Assembly (NCBI RefSeq): GCF_000428145.1
Contig: NZ_KE386632.1
Coordinates: forward strand, 1 to 27,863
DNA: 27,863 nucleotides
From: Chitinilyticum litopenaei DSM 21440
GTDB taxonomy: Bacteria > Pseudomonadota > Gammaproteobacteria > Burkholderiales > Chitinibacteraceae
Reading direction: 5' to 3'
Shown here: piece by piece, positions 1 through 7,442 of the stretch
How the letters are laid out: the number at the start of each line of letters is the position of its first letter
How positions within the stretch are numbered: position 1 is the stretch's first letter
Made by a program: the position numbers and the translations under genes
The notes under the pieces: generated by a model
What the model saw: only the letters and a program-made list of their open reading frames with translations
Database searches by the model: none
What the model was told of the DNA's origin: nothing

Positions 1-237
1 GCGGCAGTTTCGCCATGCCGGATCAGTTTCCTGACGGCGCTGCGTTACATTGTGGATGAGTGGCTGTGGAGTTCGAGTCGTTGCTCACCGGGCACGATCC
101 CGGGCAAGTTGAAGGCGATGCGCAGCAACATCAAGCGCTTCATTCTGCCGCCACGTCGCAGCGAGCGGCGCTATCCGCGCGCAGTGAAGATGAGCAAAAC
201 CCGTTACCCAGTCAAGAAAAATGCCGCTCAGGCTTAA
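1..237 (+). mobile_element. IS4-family transposase, C-terminal fragment (cut by window edge)
   Basis: The frame is open from base 1 to a TAA at 235-237, giving 78 residues with no upstream start in view, so this is the 3' end of a gene entering from the left. The tail is rich in basic residues: a stretch with LPPRRSERRYPRAVK followed by KTRYPVKK. This matches the typical end of IS4-type DDE transposases, which finish with a Ser/Glu-Arg-x-Tyr/Phe-Pro-Arg-Ala-Val-Lys block and a short Lys/Tyr/Pro tail. The catalytic residues lie outside the window, so it cannot be judged whether the element is active. An internal GTG at 52 is in frame but is very unlikely to be the true start. Recognition rests on the tail motif alone. 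Confidence 0.75.
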
Positions 238-249
238 CTGAGCGGCATT
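220..249 (+). terminator. Perfect 12-bp hairpin over the transposase stop codon
   Basis: AATGCCGCTCAG (220-231) and CTGAGCGGCATT (238-249) are perfect inverted repeats around a 6-nt loop that contains the TAA stop. A second small hairpin (251-261) is followed by GGCTTTTTG. The position suggests a terminator for the transposase gene. It could instead be part of the element's end, since the terminal repeat of this IS is not otherwise visible. Confidence 0.55.
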
Positions 250-272
250 GCCGCAATGCGGGGCTTTTTGCT

Positions 273-321
273 GGGTATTGCCCTGTAGCCATTGCTGGCA
301 ATGGGCTGTGGCAATATACCC
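273..321. repeat. 49-bp GGGTAT...ATACCC palindrome, copy 1
   Basis: This is one of the best-formed members of the family. GGGTAT (273-278) pairs with ATACCC (316-321). Inside it TTGCC pairs with GGCAA and CCATTG pairs with CAATGG around a CTGG loop. It abuts the carbonic anhydrase stop codon (322-324, minus strand) with no base between, so it would form the first structure of that mRNA's 3' UTR. Confidence 0.8.
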
Positions 322-1044
322 TTATTTCGATGCCTTGACTTCACGCTCGTTCAAGGGCTGTACCGGGCGGGCGTTCATCGGGAAGATCTTCTTGAAGGCA
401 TGCAGTTGCGCACGCGACAGCGTCACCGGCTCCTTCAGCACCTGCCAGCGCACCCCTTCGGTGCACGGCGGGGTGGTCAGCGAGCCGCTGAAGGCGTAAT
501 AGCCGAAATCGGCCGGCAGCAGGTCGAAGGCGTTGAACTGCTGGTCCAGTTCCAGCTTGCCTTCCTTGCGCGGCAAGTCTTTCCAGAACGACTTCAGCGC
601 GGCATTCTCGGCGCCGACCTTGAACAGCACCGCCACGACCGCGAGCTCCCCCTGTTCGTTCTTGTGTGCCAGATGGGCGACCATGTCGGCGGGTTTGCCG
701 TTGATCTGTTCTTCGCTGGGGGTGTGGAAGTGGAACTGCAGCAGTTCATACACATCCTCGCCGATGCGGATGCGGCTGCCCGGGGCAATGTTCAGCTGTA
801 CGGTGTGGCCATTGTTGACCAGCTGCACGCCCGCGGGCTGGTACTGGAAAACCAGCGCCGGCAGCTCGGTCGCCGTGGCGGCGCCGGTGCGGATATTGAT
901 CGGCGATTGGGCGCGACCGGTCTGGCATTCGCCTTCCCAGTGTTTCGGGCCGTGCTTGCCGTGATAGCCCCAGTGGGCGCCTTCGGCCCAGCTGCTGCCG
1001 GCCAGCAGCAGACCGAGAACGGGGAGGATGTAACGTGCTTTCAT
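322..1044 (-). CDS. Periplasmic alpha-class carbonic anhydrase
   Basis: Reversible hydration of CO2 to bicarbonate by a zinc enzyme exported to the periplasm. The 240-residue precursor starts with a Sec signal peptide (residues 1-20, cleavage near SSWA/EG). The alpha-CA hallmarks are in order: SPINI near 47-51, the zinc pair His105 and His107 in QFHFHTPSEE, a third zinc His at 124 in AHLAHKN, and the SLTTPPC block at 188-194. Cys40 and Cys194 are placed to form the disulfide known in bacterial alpha-CAs. Length fits exported bacterial forms. The start is supported by AGGAG 8-9 nt upstream. It lies downstream of the MscS-type gene on the same strand with about 60 nt between. A 49-bp palindrome follows its stop codon directly. 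Family assignment is firm; the physiological role (CO2 supply or pH) is not shown by the sequence. Confidence 0.95.
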   Translation of the reverse strand: MKARYILPVLGLLLAGSSWAEGAHWGYHGKHGPKHWEGECQTGRAQSPINIRTGAATATELPALVFQYQPAGVQLVNNGHTVQLNIAPGSRIRIGEDVYELLQFHFHTPSEEQINGKPADMVAHLAHKNEQGELAVVAVLFKVGAENAALKSFWKDLPRKEGKLELDQQFNAFDLLPADFGYYAFSGSLTTPPCTEGVRWQVLKEPVTLSRAQLHAFKKIFPMNARPVQPLNEREVKASK

Positions 1045-1104
1045 GACGCGAACTCCTGATGCGTGGGGGGGATTGGTTGGGTATGTTGCTGTATGTCTTT
1101 CCTG

Positions 1105-2766
1105 CTATGGCTTGGGGGGTGATGCGGCAATGGGTTTGCCATCCTGGCGCGCCGGCGCCGCGTACCAGTTCTGCTCGGGAACCAGCTTTTCGCTCGCGGG
1201 ATCGCCCAGATAATGCGGCGACATGATCTGTACGCCGTAATGGTTGAAGGTGTCCTGGATCTGGCCGTGCAGCTCGTTGAGGATTTCGAACTTGCGGCGT
1301 GGCTCGTCCACCGCCACGCGCAGCTGGTACACCACATACCAGTCGGAAAGGCCGGTCTGGTAGACCACTGGCGCCGGGTCGCGGCGCACGCCGCGGCTTT
1401 TGCCGGCAGCCTCCAGCAGCATGGCCTCGACCTGGCGCCAGGGGGCGTCGTAGCCGATGGTGACTTCCACCGTGCTGATCACGCCGCCGCCCGAGGCCAG
1501 TCGCGAGAAATTCTTGACGTTCTGGCCGACCAGCCCCGAATTGGGAATGCTGATTTCCTCGCGCAGATTGGTGTGGATCTTGGTGGCAAACAGACCGATG
1601 TGCATCACCGTGCCCTCGACATCGCCGATCTGCACATATTCGCCGACGCGCAGCGCCCGCGAATAGATGATGATCATGCCGGACGCAAATTGCCCGACGA
1701 TGCTCGATGCCCCCAGCGACACCATCAGGCCGACCATGACCGACAGCCCCTTGAAGGCTTCGGTGTCGGCGCCCGGCAGGTAGGGGTAGATCATCGCAAA
1801 GGCGAACAGCCACACCGAAAAGGCCAGCAGGCGGCGCGTGGTCGCGGCGGTATCGCGGTCAAACAGGCCAAGCTGCAGCTCGCCGCGCTCAACGCGCGCG
1901 AACAGGTAGTGGATGAAGCGGGTGACATAGCGCGCGATCAGCAGGATAAAGCCGGCGATCAGCAGATCCGGCACCGCGCCCAGCACGGCCAGCAGGCTGC
2001 TTTCCAGGAAGCCCAGCACGGCCTGGTTGAGCTGTTCGCTCCAGGCGCGCGTGTAGGGAATCTCGTGCAGCACCAGCGACAGCCAGGAATACAGAAAGAA
2101 CAGGCCCAGCACGCTGACCAGCAGATTGACCAGGTGCCGGAAAAAATGCGCCAGTGTGCGGGCATTGGTGCCGGTGTAGCGCCCGGTCACCGAGGCGATG
2201 GGTCGCGCGATGTAGCGGCGACTGCGCACCAGCACCCAGCGGCGCACGCGGCGCAACACCTTGAGGATCAGCACCAGCAATACCGTGGCGATGGCGATGA
2301 TGGCGGCGGCCTTCAGCAGCTCGCGCGGGTCGGCAAGCGCCAGCCTGTCCTCGCGCACCGCCTCCAGCGCCTTGCGGGCATCGGCGCTGCGCTGCGCCAG
2401 CGTTTCGCCGCCGAGCGTGTCGATGTCGCCGTGGCGCAGGTAGAAGGCAATCTTGCCGCCGATGCGGATTTCCATCCCCTCGGCGCTGGGTGACTGGCTG
2501 ATGGCTGCCTGCGGGTCCTGTTCCAGCAGCCGGCTGATGCGCAGCGCCGCCGCCGTCGCCCGGTCTTGCGGCGAGTAGCCGGCAAACGGGCTGCTGAAGG
2601 TGGTGATCGGGCGATTGTAAACGCGCAGCACATGCGCTTCGGTCTCGGGCGGCGCTGTGGCGGCCGCGCTGGCAGGGGAAGCGGCCATCTCCTCGCCGCG
2701 CACCGCCAGCGGCCAGCACAGTGTCAACAGAATCAGTAAGCGCAACAGGATATTCAGTGCGTGCAT
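1105..2766 (-). CDS. MscS-family mechanosensitive ion channel with exported N-terminal domain
   Basis: 553 residues. An N-terminal signal sequence (about 1-24) is followed by a periplasmic region (about 25-150) with a predicted helical part. Hydrophobic segments lie near 151-170, 212-233, 259-280, 313-330 and 341-366. The last is the Gly/Ala/Ser-rich pore helix of MscS proteins (GLMVSLGASSIVGQFASG, about 346-363). It is followed by the MscS beta domain, with RVGEYVQIGDVEGTV and the SIPNS block near 406-410. The protein is larger than E. coli MscS (286 residues) and resembles mid-size family members with extra N-terminal helices. Gating by membrane tension is inferred from the family. The frame stays open upstream to 3150, but that extension runs antisense through dnaQ; the ATG at 2766 followed by a signal peptide is the sensible start, with a GGAG upstream at rather long spacing. 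Confidence 0.9.
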   Translation of the reverse strand: MHALNILLRLLILLTLCWPLAVRGEEMAASPASAAATAPPETEAHVLRVYNRPITTFSSPFAGYSPQDRATAAALRISRLLEQDPQAAISQSPSAEGMEIRIGGKIAFYLRHGDIDTLGGETLAQRSADARKALEAVREDRLALADPRELLKAAAIIAIATVLLVLILKVLRRVRRWVLVRSRRYIARPIASVTGRYTGTNARTLAHFFRHLVNLLVSVLGLFFLYSWLSLVLHEIPYTRAWSEQLNQAVLGFLESSLLAVLGAVPDLLIAGFILLIARYVTRFIHYLFARVERGELQLGLFDRDTAATTRRLLAFSVWLFAFAMIYPYLPGADTEAFKGLSVMVGLMVSLGASSIVGQFASGMIIIYSRALRVGEYVQIGDVEGTVMHIGLFATKIHTNLREEISIPNSGLVGQNVKNFSRLASGGGVISTVEVTIGYDAPWRQVEAMLLEAAGKSRGVRRDPAPVVYQTGLSDWYVVYQLRVAVDEPRRKFEILNELHGQIQDTFNHYGVQIMSPHYLGDPASEKLVPEQNWYAAPARQDGKPIAASPPKP

Positions 2767-2839
2767 TGCAAGCCGGCTCCATGGGTTTGGGTCATCATAA
2801 CGCAAGCGAAGCAGGGCGGCGGGCCTGCCGGTGAACCGG

Positions 2840-2845
2840 TATAAT
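2840..2845 (+). promoter_or_regulatory. Candidate -10 box (TATAAT) for dnaQ
   Basis: A perfect TATAAT lies 30 nt before the dnaQ ATG, in the 109-bp gap between the divergent MscS-type gene and dnaQ. No good -35 hexamer is seen 16-18 bp upstream. If used, the transcript would start about 25 nt before the ATG, which argues against the in-frame upstream start at 2831. Confidence 0.5.
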
Positions 2846-2875
2846 CGCGCGATACTTTTTTGCCCAATCCAGCCC

Positions 2876-3613
2876 ATGCGCCAGATTCTGCTCGATACCG
2901 AAACCACCGGCCTGCGTGTCGAGGATGGCAACCGCATCCTCGAAATCGCCGCGGTCGAGATGGTCAACCGCAAGCTGTCCGCTCCCGAGCGGCACTTCCA
3001 CAGATACATCAATCCGGGGCGCGATTCGGAAGAGGGGGCGCTGAATGTGCATGGCCTGACGAGCGAATTCCTCGCCGACAAGCCGAAGTTCGCCGACATC
3101 GCCCAGGAATTTCTCGACTTTGTGCGCGGTGCGGAAATCATCATCCACAACGCCCCGTTCGATGTCGGCTACCTCGACATGGAGCTGGGGAAGCTCGGTC
3201 TGGGCAAGTTCCGCGACCACGTCGCCAATGTGATCGACACGCTGGCGATGGCCAAGGAGTTCTTCCCCGGCAAGCGCAACAACCTCGACGCCCTGTGTGA
3301 CCGCTACGAAATCGATCGCAGCAACCGGGTGCTGCACGGCGCGCTGATCGACTGCGAGCTGCTTTCCGAAGTCTATCTGGCGATGACGCGCGGGCAGGAC
3401 AGCCTGCTGATCGACTTCCATGGCGGTGACGATCCGGACGGCACCGGCGCCGGCCGCCGCCTGCCCGGCGTGGCGCTGCTGGTCAGCCAGCCGAGCGCCG
3501 AAGAACTGGCCGCCCACGAGGCGTATCTGGATGAGCTCGACAAGATCGTCAAGGGCGATTGCCTGTGGCGCACGCTGGAGCCCAAATCGCCACCCGCCGA
3601 GGCCCTGCCATGA
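2876..3613 (+). CDS. dnaQ: DNA polymerase III epsilon subunit, 3'-5' proofreading exonuclease
   Basis: Proofreading subunit of the replicase core. 245 residues, close to the 243 of E. coli DnaQ. All DEDDh catalytic residues are visible: Asp7 and Glu9 in DTETTG (Exo I), Asp96 in HNAPFD (Exo II), and His154 and Asp159 in HGALID (Exo III). A candidate beta-clamp-binding peptide QDSLLIDF lies at 174-181, where E. coli has its Q-rich clamp motif. The C-terminal part (about 200-230) would bind the alpha subunit by analogy. The start at 2876 places the Exo I motif at the usual distance from the N-terminus; an upstream ATG at 2831 overlaps a TATAAT box. Its stop overlaps the start of the following TPR gene (ATGA), so the two are probably translationally coupled. 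Confidence 0.96.
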   Translation: MRQILLDTETTGLRVEDGNRILEIAAVEMVNRKLSAPERHFHRYINPGRDSEEGALNVHGLTSEFLADKPKFADIAQEFLDFVRGAEIIIHNAPFDVGYLDMELGKLGLGKFRDHVANVIDTLAMAKEFFPGKRNNLDALCDRYEIDRSNRVLHGALIDCELLSEVYLAMTRGQDSLLIDFHGGDDPDGTGAGRRLPGVALLVSQPSAEELAAHEAYLDELDKIVKGDCLWRTLEPKSPPAEALP

Positions 3614-4482
3614 GTGTCTGCATGAATACGACCGAACTGAAAACCGCTGCGCATGCCGCGTGGGATGACGACAACGAGGCCGAAGCCGAAGCGCTGTTCA
3701 AACAGGCACTGGCGATCGACGGGCAGGACGCGCAGACGCACTTTGATCTGGCGCTGCTGTACAAATTCCAGGATCGCTGGGCGGAGGCACTGGCGCACAA
3801 CCGCCGCGCGGTCGAGCTGAAGCCCGACGACACGGCGGCCTGGTGGAATCTGGGCATTGCCGCCACCGCCTTGTCCGACTGGGTGGCGGCGGCTGCAGCG
3901 TGGCGGGTGTTCGACATCGATCTGCCGCTGGATTCCCTGCCACCCGCACTGCCAGTGGCTCCCGCTGCCGTGCGTGTGCGCAATGGCAAGCAGATCGACG
4001 TGCTGCTGGGCGAACGGCTCGACCCGGCGCGGGTGCGGATCACGCAGGTTCCGGTTCCCGATTGCGGCGTGCGCTATGGCGACATCCTGCTCAACGACGG
4101 GCTGGGCAATGGCGTGCTGAAGACCGATGGCGGCGAGTTGCCGGTGCGCGAAGTGCTGGGGACGTGGCAGGTGTCAAACAATGCCACCTATGTGCTCGAA
4201 GCCGTTGTGGAGAATAGGTCGCAGCTCGATACCCTTGCTGATCTGGCAAGGTCTGCCGGCCTGCCGCTGCAGGACTGGGGCGGCAAGGTGCGCTATGTGC
4301 TGCCGACGGAAGGCAAGGATGCGCCGGCCGACCCGGAATGGCAGAAGGTGCGCGAGATCGGCATCGCCGCGGAGGATGACCAGCCGGTGGCCGACCTGAT
4401 CGACGCCTGGCAGGCCGCCTGCCCGGATGTCGAAATCCGCGAGGTGTATGTGGCGCTGACGCCGGAAGACGCGCAAGTTTAA
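3610..4482 (+). CDS. TPR-repeat protein of unknown role
   Basis: 290 residues, starting at the ATG that overlaps the dnaQ stop; a second ATG lies at 3622. Residues about 8-100 form two to three tetratricopeptide repeats, with the usual small/aromatic spacing (AEALFKQALAIDGQDAQTHF and AEALAHNRRAVELKPDDTAA are typical TPR turns). The remaining ~190 residues form a soluble domain with a beta-rich stretch (about 120-200) and an acidic, Trp-containing C-terminus. No signal peptide or membrane segment is seen, so it should be cytoplasmic. TPRs mediate protein-protein contacts. The coupling to dnaQ may only reflect shared expression. I do not recognise the C-terminal domain, and no enzyme motif is apparent. 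Confidence 0.85.
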   Translation: MSVCMNTTELKTAAHAAWDDDNEAEAEALFKQALAIDGQDAQTHFDLALLYKFQDRWAEALAHNRRAVELKPDDTAAWWNLGIAATALSDWVAAAAAWRVFDIDLPLDSLPPALPVAPAAVRVRNGKQIDVLLGERLDPARVRITQVPVPDCGVRYGDILLNDGLGNGVLKTDGGELPVREVLGTWQVSNNATYVLEAVVENRSQLDTLADLARSAGLPLQDWGGKVRYVLPTEGKDAPADPEWQKVREIGIAAEDDQPVADLIDAWQAACPDVEIREVYVALTPEDAQV

Positions 4483-4492
4483 TCGGCAGACT

Positions 4493-4645
4493 CACCACGG
4501 AGGCACAGAGGGCTCGGAGAACAGCAAACCCAATGCCGAGGCGCAGGGGCGCGCAATGCGGGCGAACGAACAAGCCGTCCTCCGGTTTTCTTCAGCCTCT
4601 CCGGCCAAGGGTTTTTCTCTGTGTCCATCTGTGTCTCTGTGGTTC
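4493..4645. repeat. CACAGAG-rich long inverted repeat, copy 1
   Basis: The left arm (4493-4522, CACCACGGAGGCACAGAG...) and right arm (4611-4645, ...CTGTGTCTCTGTGGTTC) are imperfect inverted repeats around an ~88-nt core. The same arms recur at 8279-8375 and 24652-24740. This copy ends 18 nt before the ispD start codon, so it forms most of the ispD leader. Confidence 0.85.
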
Positions 4646-4663
4646 ATTTTTCCCAGGTGTTGC

Positions 4664-5365
4664 ATGAAAGCCATTGCCCTGCTTCCCGCCGCCGGCTCCG
4701 GCAGCCGGATGAATTCCCCGCGTCCCAAACAGTATCTCGATCTCAACGGCCGGCCGCTGATCTGGCATACGCTGCTGGCGCTGCACGCGGTGCCGGAGCT
4801 TGCACGCATTGTCGTGGTGCTTTCCGCCGGCGACGAGTGGTGGGAGACGTTTGACTGGTCGGGCTTCGCGCGGCTGACGGTACTGCGCTGCGGCGGCGAT
4901 AGCCGCGCCGAGTCGGTAAAGAATGGCCTCGATGCCTTGCGCGCGGCTGGCGAGGCACAGGACGAGTGGGTGCTGGTGCACGACGCCGCGCGCCCCTGCC
5001 TCGCACCGGAGCTGGTGTCCGGCATGATCGGGGAGCTGGGGTATCACCCTGTGGGCGGTATCCTTGCTGTGCCGGTGGCCGATACCCTGAAGCTGGCGGG
5101 CGAAGGCCAGTCCATTGCCCGCACGCACCCGCGCGACGGGTTGTGGCAGGCGCAAACGCCGCAGATGTTCCGCCTCGGCATGCTGGCCGATTGCCTGGGC
5201 CAGGGCATGGGGCCGGACATTACCGACGAGGCCAGCGCGCTGGAAAAGGCTGGCCACACGCCGCAGCTGGTGATGGGCAGTCCGTGGAACCTGAAGGTGA
5301 CCTACCCGCAGGATCTGCAGCTCGCCAGTCTGATTCTGGCGGCCCATGCAGAAAGAAATCGCTGA
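4664..5365 (+). CDS. ispD: 2-C-methyl-D-erythritol 4-phosphate cytidylyltransferase
   Basis: Transfers CMP from CTP to MEP in the non-mevalonate isoprenoid pathway. 233 residues, the normal length. The N-terminal nucleotide loop PAAGSGSRM (8-16) and PKQYLDL (21-27, with the catalytic Lys22) are followed by VHDAARP, then by TPQMF and the ITDEASALE block, all diagnostic of IspD. The start at 4664 puts the nucleotide loop at the expected position. The frame is open upstream to 4556, but that extension is encoded by the repeat element. No good Shine-Dalgarno sequence is seen. It heads the cluster ispD, fRMsr gene, ispF. The 3' spacer to the next gene is 135 bp and holds REP-like hairpins. Confidence 0.96.
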   Translation: MKAIALLPAAGSGSRMNSPRPKQYLDLNGRPLIWHTLLALHAVPELARIVVVLSAGDEWWETFDWSGFARLTVLRCGGDSRAESVKNGLDALRAAGEAQDEWVLVHDAARPCLAPELVSGMIGELGYHPVGGILAVPVADTLKLAGEGQSIARTHPRDGLWQAQTPQMFRLGMLADCLGQGMGPDITDEASALEKAGHTPQLVMGSPWNLKVTYPQDLQLASLILAAHAERNR

Positions 5366-5394
5366 TGCGGTTTTTTCGACAATCCCTTGTTGTC

Positions 5395-5460
5395 ATGTCT
5401 GCAAAGGCGGACATCCAGAGCAGGCGAGTAGCCTGGCTGGATTCCCGCTTGTGCGGGAAT
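5395..5460. repeat. REP-like pair of hairpins between ispD and the fRMsr gene
   Basis: Two short hairpins lie side by side. ATGTCTGC/GCGGACAT (5395-5414) has one G-T pair; ATTCCCGC/GCGGGAAT (5441-5460) is perfect with a TTGT loop. The second, with its flanks (CTGGATTCCCGC...GCGGGAATGACG), has the form of the widespread proteobacterial extragenic element centred on TTCCCGC/GCGGGAA. It may tune mRNA stability between ispD and the downstream pair. Confidence 0.75.
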
Positions 5461-5500
5461 GACGTTTTGGTAGAAGTGACAGGCGCAGAGGAATATCCGC

Positions 5501-5983
5501 ATGGCTGAAACACTGACGATTGCCGCCGGCGACAAGGCCGCCCGCTACGCCGGCTTGCTGCCGCAACTGGCCAGCCTGCTGGAGCACGAAGCCGACCTGA
5601 TTGCCGGCATGGCCAATGTGGCCAGTGCGCTGGCGAGCACCTTCGGCTGGCACTGGGTGGGGTTTTACCGCGTCGCTGGCGCGGAGCTGGTGCTGGGGCC
5701 GTTCGCCGGGCCGCTGGCCTGCACGCGGATTCCCTTCGGGCGTGGCGTGTGCGGCACGGCCTGGGCGCAGAACGCCACGCTGCGGGTCGACGATGTCGAC
5801 GCCTTTCCCGGGCATATCGCCTGCTCCAGCCTGAGCCGCAGCGAGATTGTCGTGCCGCTGCGCAATGCGGCCGGCGCGGTAATCGCGGTGCTGGATGTCG
5901 ATGCCAGCGAGCTGGCGGCCTTTGATGAGATTGATCAACACTATCTGGAGCAGCTCGCGCAGCTGTTCGCCAACAAGGAGTAA
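5501..5983 (+). CDS. msrC: Free methionine-(R)-sulfoxide reductase (fRMsr, GAF domain)
   Basis: Reduces free L-methionine-(R)-sulfoxide to methionine in the cytoplasm. 160 residues, a single GAF domain. The three cysteines of the family are present as Cys74 (LACTRIPF), Cys84 (RGVCGTAW) and Cys108 (HIACSS). Their spacing of 10 and 24 is identical to Cys84/94/118 of E. coli YebR/fRMsr, which separates it from GAF sensor domains. AGAGGA precedes the ATG. Its stop lies 4 nt before the ispF start, so the two are almost certainly co-transcribed. Placement of an oxidative-repair enzyme between ispD and ispF is uncommon; in many bacteria ispD and ispF adjoin or are fused. Confidence 0.92.
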   Translation: MAETLTIAAGDKAARYAGLLPQLASLLEHEADLIAGMANVASALASTFGWHWVGFYRVAGAELVLGPFAGPLACTRIPFGRGVCGTAWAQNATLRVDDVDAFPGHIACSSLSRSEIVVPLRNAAGAVIAVLDVDASELAAFDEIDQHYLEQLAQLFANKE

Positions 5984-5987
5984 ACGC

Positions 5988-6461
5988 ATGCGTATCGGAC
6001 AAGGCTGGGACGTGCACCGCATGGTGGAAGGCCGGCCGCTGATTCTCGGCGGCGTGACGATTCCGTTTGAAAAAGGCCTGCTCGGGCATTCCGATGCCGA
6101 CGCGCTGCTGCACGCGATCACCGACGCGCTTCTCGGTGCGGCGGGGCTGGGTGATATCGGCCGGCACTTTCCCGATACGGCAGAGGAATTCAAGGGGGCG
6201 GACAGTCGCGTGCTGCTGCGCGAAGCGCTGCGGCGCGTGCAGGAGGCCGGGTGGCAGGTCGGCAATGTCGACGCCAGCATCCTGATCCAGCGCCCGAAAA
6301 TGGCGCCGCACATTCCGGCCATGGTCGCGAATATCGCCGCCGATCTGGGGATTGCCGTCGGCCAGGTGAATGTGAAGGCCAAGACCTACGAAAAGCTGGG
6401 CCCGGTGGGTGCGAGCGAGGCGGTGGAAGCCCAGGCGGTCTGCCTGCTGCTGCCGCGCTGA
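5988..6461 (+). CDS. ispF: 2-C-methyl-D-erythritol 2,4-cyclodiphosphate synthase
   Basis: Cyclises CDP-ME-2-phosphate to MEcPP with release of CMP, two steps after IspD. 157 residues, the standard length. Zinc ligands Asp8, His10 and His42 are at the same numbers as in E. coli (GWDVH and LLHAITDAL), and the HSDADALLHAITDALLGA signature (34-51) is intact. The C-terminal EKLGPVG...EAQAV block is also typical. The start lies 4 nt after the upstream stop. The gene ends 1 bp before the convergent HDOD gene. No T-rich terminator is visible between them, although a 16-bp palindrome (6469-6484) lies just inside the neighbour's 3' end. Confidence 0.97.
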   Translation: MRIGQGWDVHRMVEGRPLILGGVTIPFEKGLLGHSDADALLHAITDALLGAAGLGDIGRHFPDTAEEFKGADSRVLLREALRRVQEAGWQVGNVDASILIQRPKMAPHIPAMVANIAADLGIAVGQVNVKAKTYEKLGPVGASEAVEAQAVCLLLPR

Positions 6462-6462
6462 G

Positions 6463-7350
6463 TCAGTTGCTGCTGGCCAGCAGCGCCGCTGGCGGCGTGA
6501 CCTGGAACCACGACCATTCATGCGCCAGCGCCACGGCCGTGTCGCGCACCAGCGCGTAGGCGCCGTCGAGATCCAGACCGGTCAGCTCGGCGACCGCGGC
6601 GTAATCGTCGGGCAGCGCCGGGTCGCGCCAGCCGTTGACCAGGTGGCGGGCCAGCGCATTGGCGACCAGCACCGTGCGCACGCGCGGTTCGTCACGGTAG
6701 CCTTCGTCAAGCAGATGGGTAATCAGCTTGGGAAAGTGCCAGGCGTGCGCCAGTGCCAGCTGCAGCTCCAGTACGGTGATGCCGAAAATCTGTTTCTGCG
6801 CGTCGCGGCTGCGCAAGCCCGGCGTTTTCTGCTGCATGAGCATCACCTGCGCGGCCAGTTGCGGCGCTTCGTACCAGATCAGGATTTCCGCCGTATCGTG
6901 CAGCAGCGCCGCCGTCATCACCTCGGCGGGGTCGATGTCGTGGCGGCGGCTGCAAATGGCCTGTGCGTACTTGCTCGCCGAATAGGCGCGGTAGCAGGCG
7001 GCATGGCAGCCGTACAGCGCCGGCTCGATGCGGGCGAGCTGCTGCTCGACCGTGTTGCTGCTGGACAGTGCGCGCAGAAAACCGCTGATGCCGATCATCA
7101 GCAGCGTGCGCTCCAGCGTGGTGACATCGGTGATCTGGGCATTCTGGCGATGCTCCTGCAGATAGCGCAGTACCTTCAGCGACAGCAGCGGATCGTGGCG
7201 GATCAGCGCGGCGATGTCGCGCACGCTCACTTCCTCCAGCCGGCCAGCCAGCTCGCGCAGGGCCTGCTGCGTGTGCTCCAGTAGCGGAATCTGCTGGTGG
7301 CTCAGGTAGTCAACCCAGCCGGCCAGGGAGTCAAAGCGCTGTTTCAGCAT
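6463..7350 (-). CDS. HDOD-domain signalling protein
   Basis: 295 residues from the ATG at 7350. The HDOD domain (about 20-215) includes the RHDPLLSLKVLR segment and ALLHDTAEIL, where His151-Asp152 keep the HD pair although the full HD-phosphodiesterase metal set is not evident. HDOD proteins usually act as non-catalytic partners of two-component or second-messenger signalling. There is no receiver, GGDEF or kinase domain here, and no membrane segment. An in-frame TTG at 7368 could add six residues, but it lies in an inverted repeat; the ATG has GAAG about 8 nt upstream. It is convergent with ispF and divergent from the secretin-like gene. The target of its signalling cannot be read from context. 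Confidence 0.85.
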   Translation of the reverse strand: MLKQRFDSLAGWVDYLSHQQIPLLEHTQQALRELAGRLEEVSVRDIAALIRHDPLLSLKVLRYLQEHRQNAQITDVTTLERTLLMIGISGFLRALSSSNTVEQQLARIEPALYGCHAACYRAYSASKYAQAICSRRHDIDPAEVMTAALLHDTAEILIWYEAPQLAAQVMLMQQKTPGLRSRDAQKQIFGITVLELQLALAHAWHFPKLITHLLDEGYRDEPRVRTVLVANALARHLVNGWRDPALPDDYAAVAELTGLDLDGAYALVRDTAVALAHEWSWFQVTPPAALLASSN

Positions 7351-7360
7351 GGTGGTCGCT

Positions 7361-7408
7361 TCAGCCAAGTAGTGCTTGCATTATGGCATGCTGATACAGA
7401 TTGGCTGA
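7361..7408. promoter_or_regulatory. 8-bp inverted repeat in a divergent promoter region
   Basis: TCAGCCAA (7361-7368) and TTGGCTGA (7401-7408) are perfect inverted repeats 32 nt apart. They span most of the 92-bp gap between the divergent HDOD and secretin-like genes. The site could serve as a shared operator; no known regulator motif is recognised. Confidence 0.35.
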
Positions 7409-7442
7409 GAATGAATCCTGTCCCGGCTTCGGAGTGTTGCCG

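Noticed and set aside
2767..3150. Upstream extension of the MscS-type reading frame to 681 residues
   Set aside because: It runs antisense through the dnaQ catalytic region, lacks family similarity, and would bury the clear signal peptide that follows the ATG at 2766.
6469..6484. 16-bp palindrome at the HDOD 3' end as ispF terminator
   Set aside because: Perfect palindrome but inside coding sequence, with no loop and no T-run.
7351..7368. TTG start for the HDOD gene at 7368
   Set aside because: The extra six residues lie in an inverted repeat and the ATG at 7350 has the better upstream context; not excluded.
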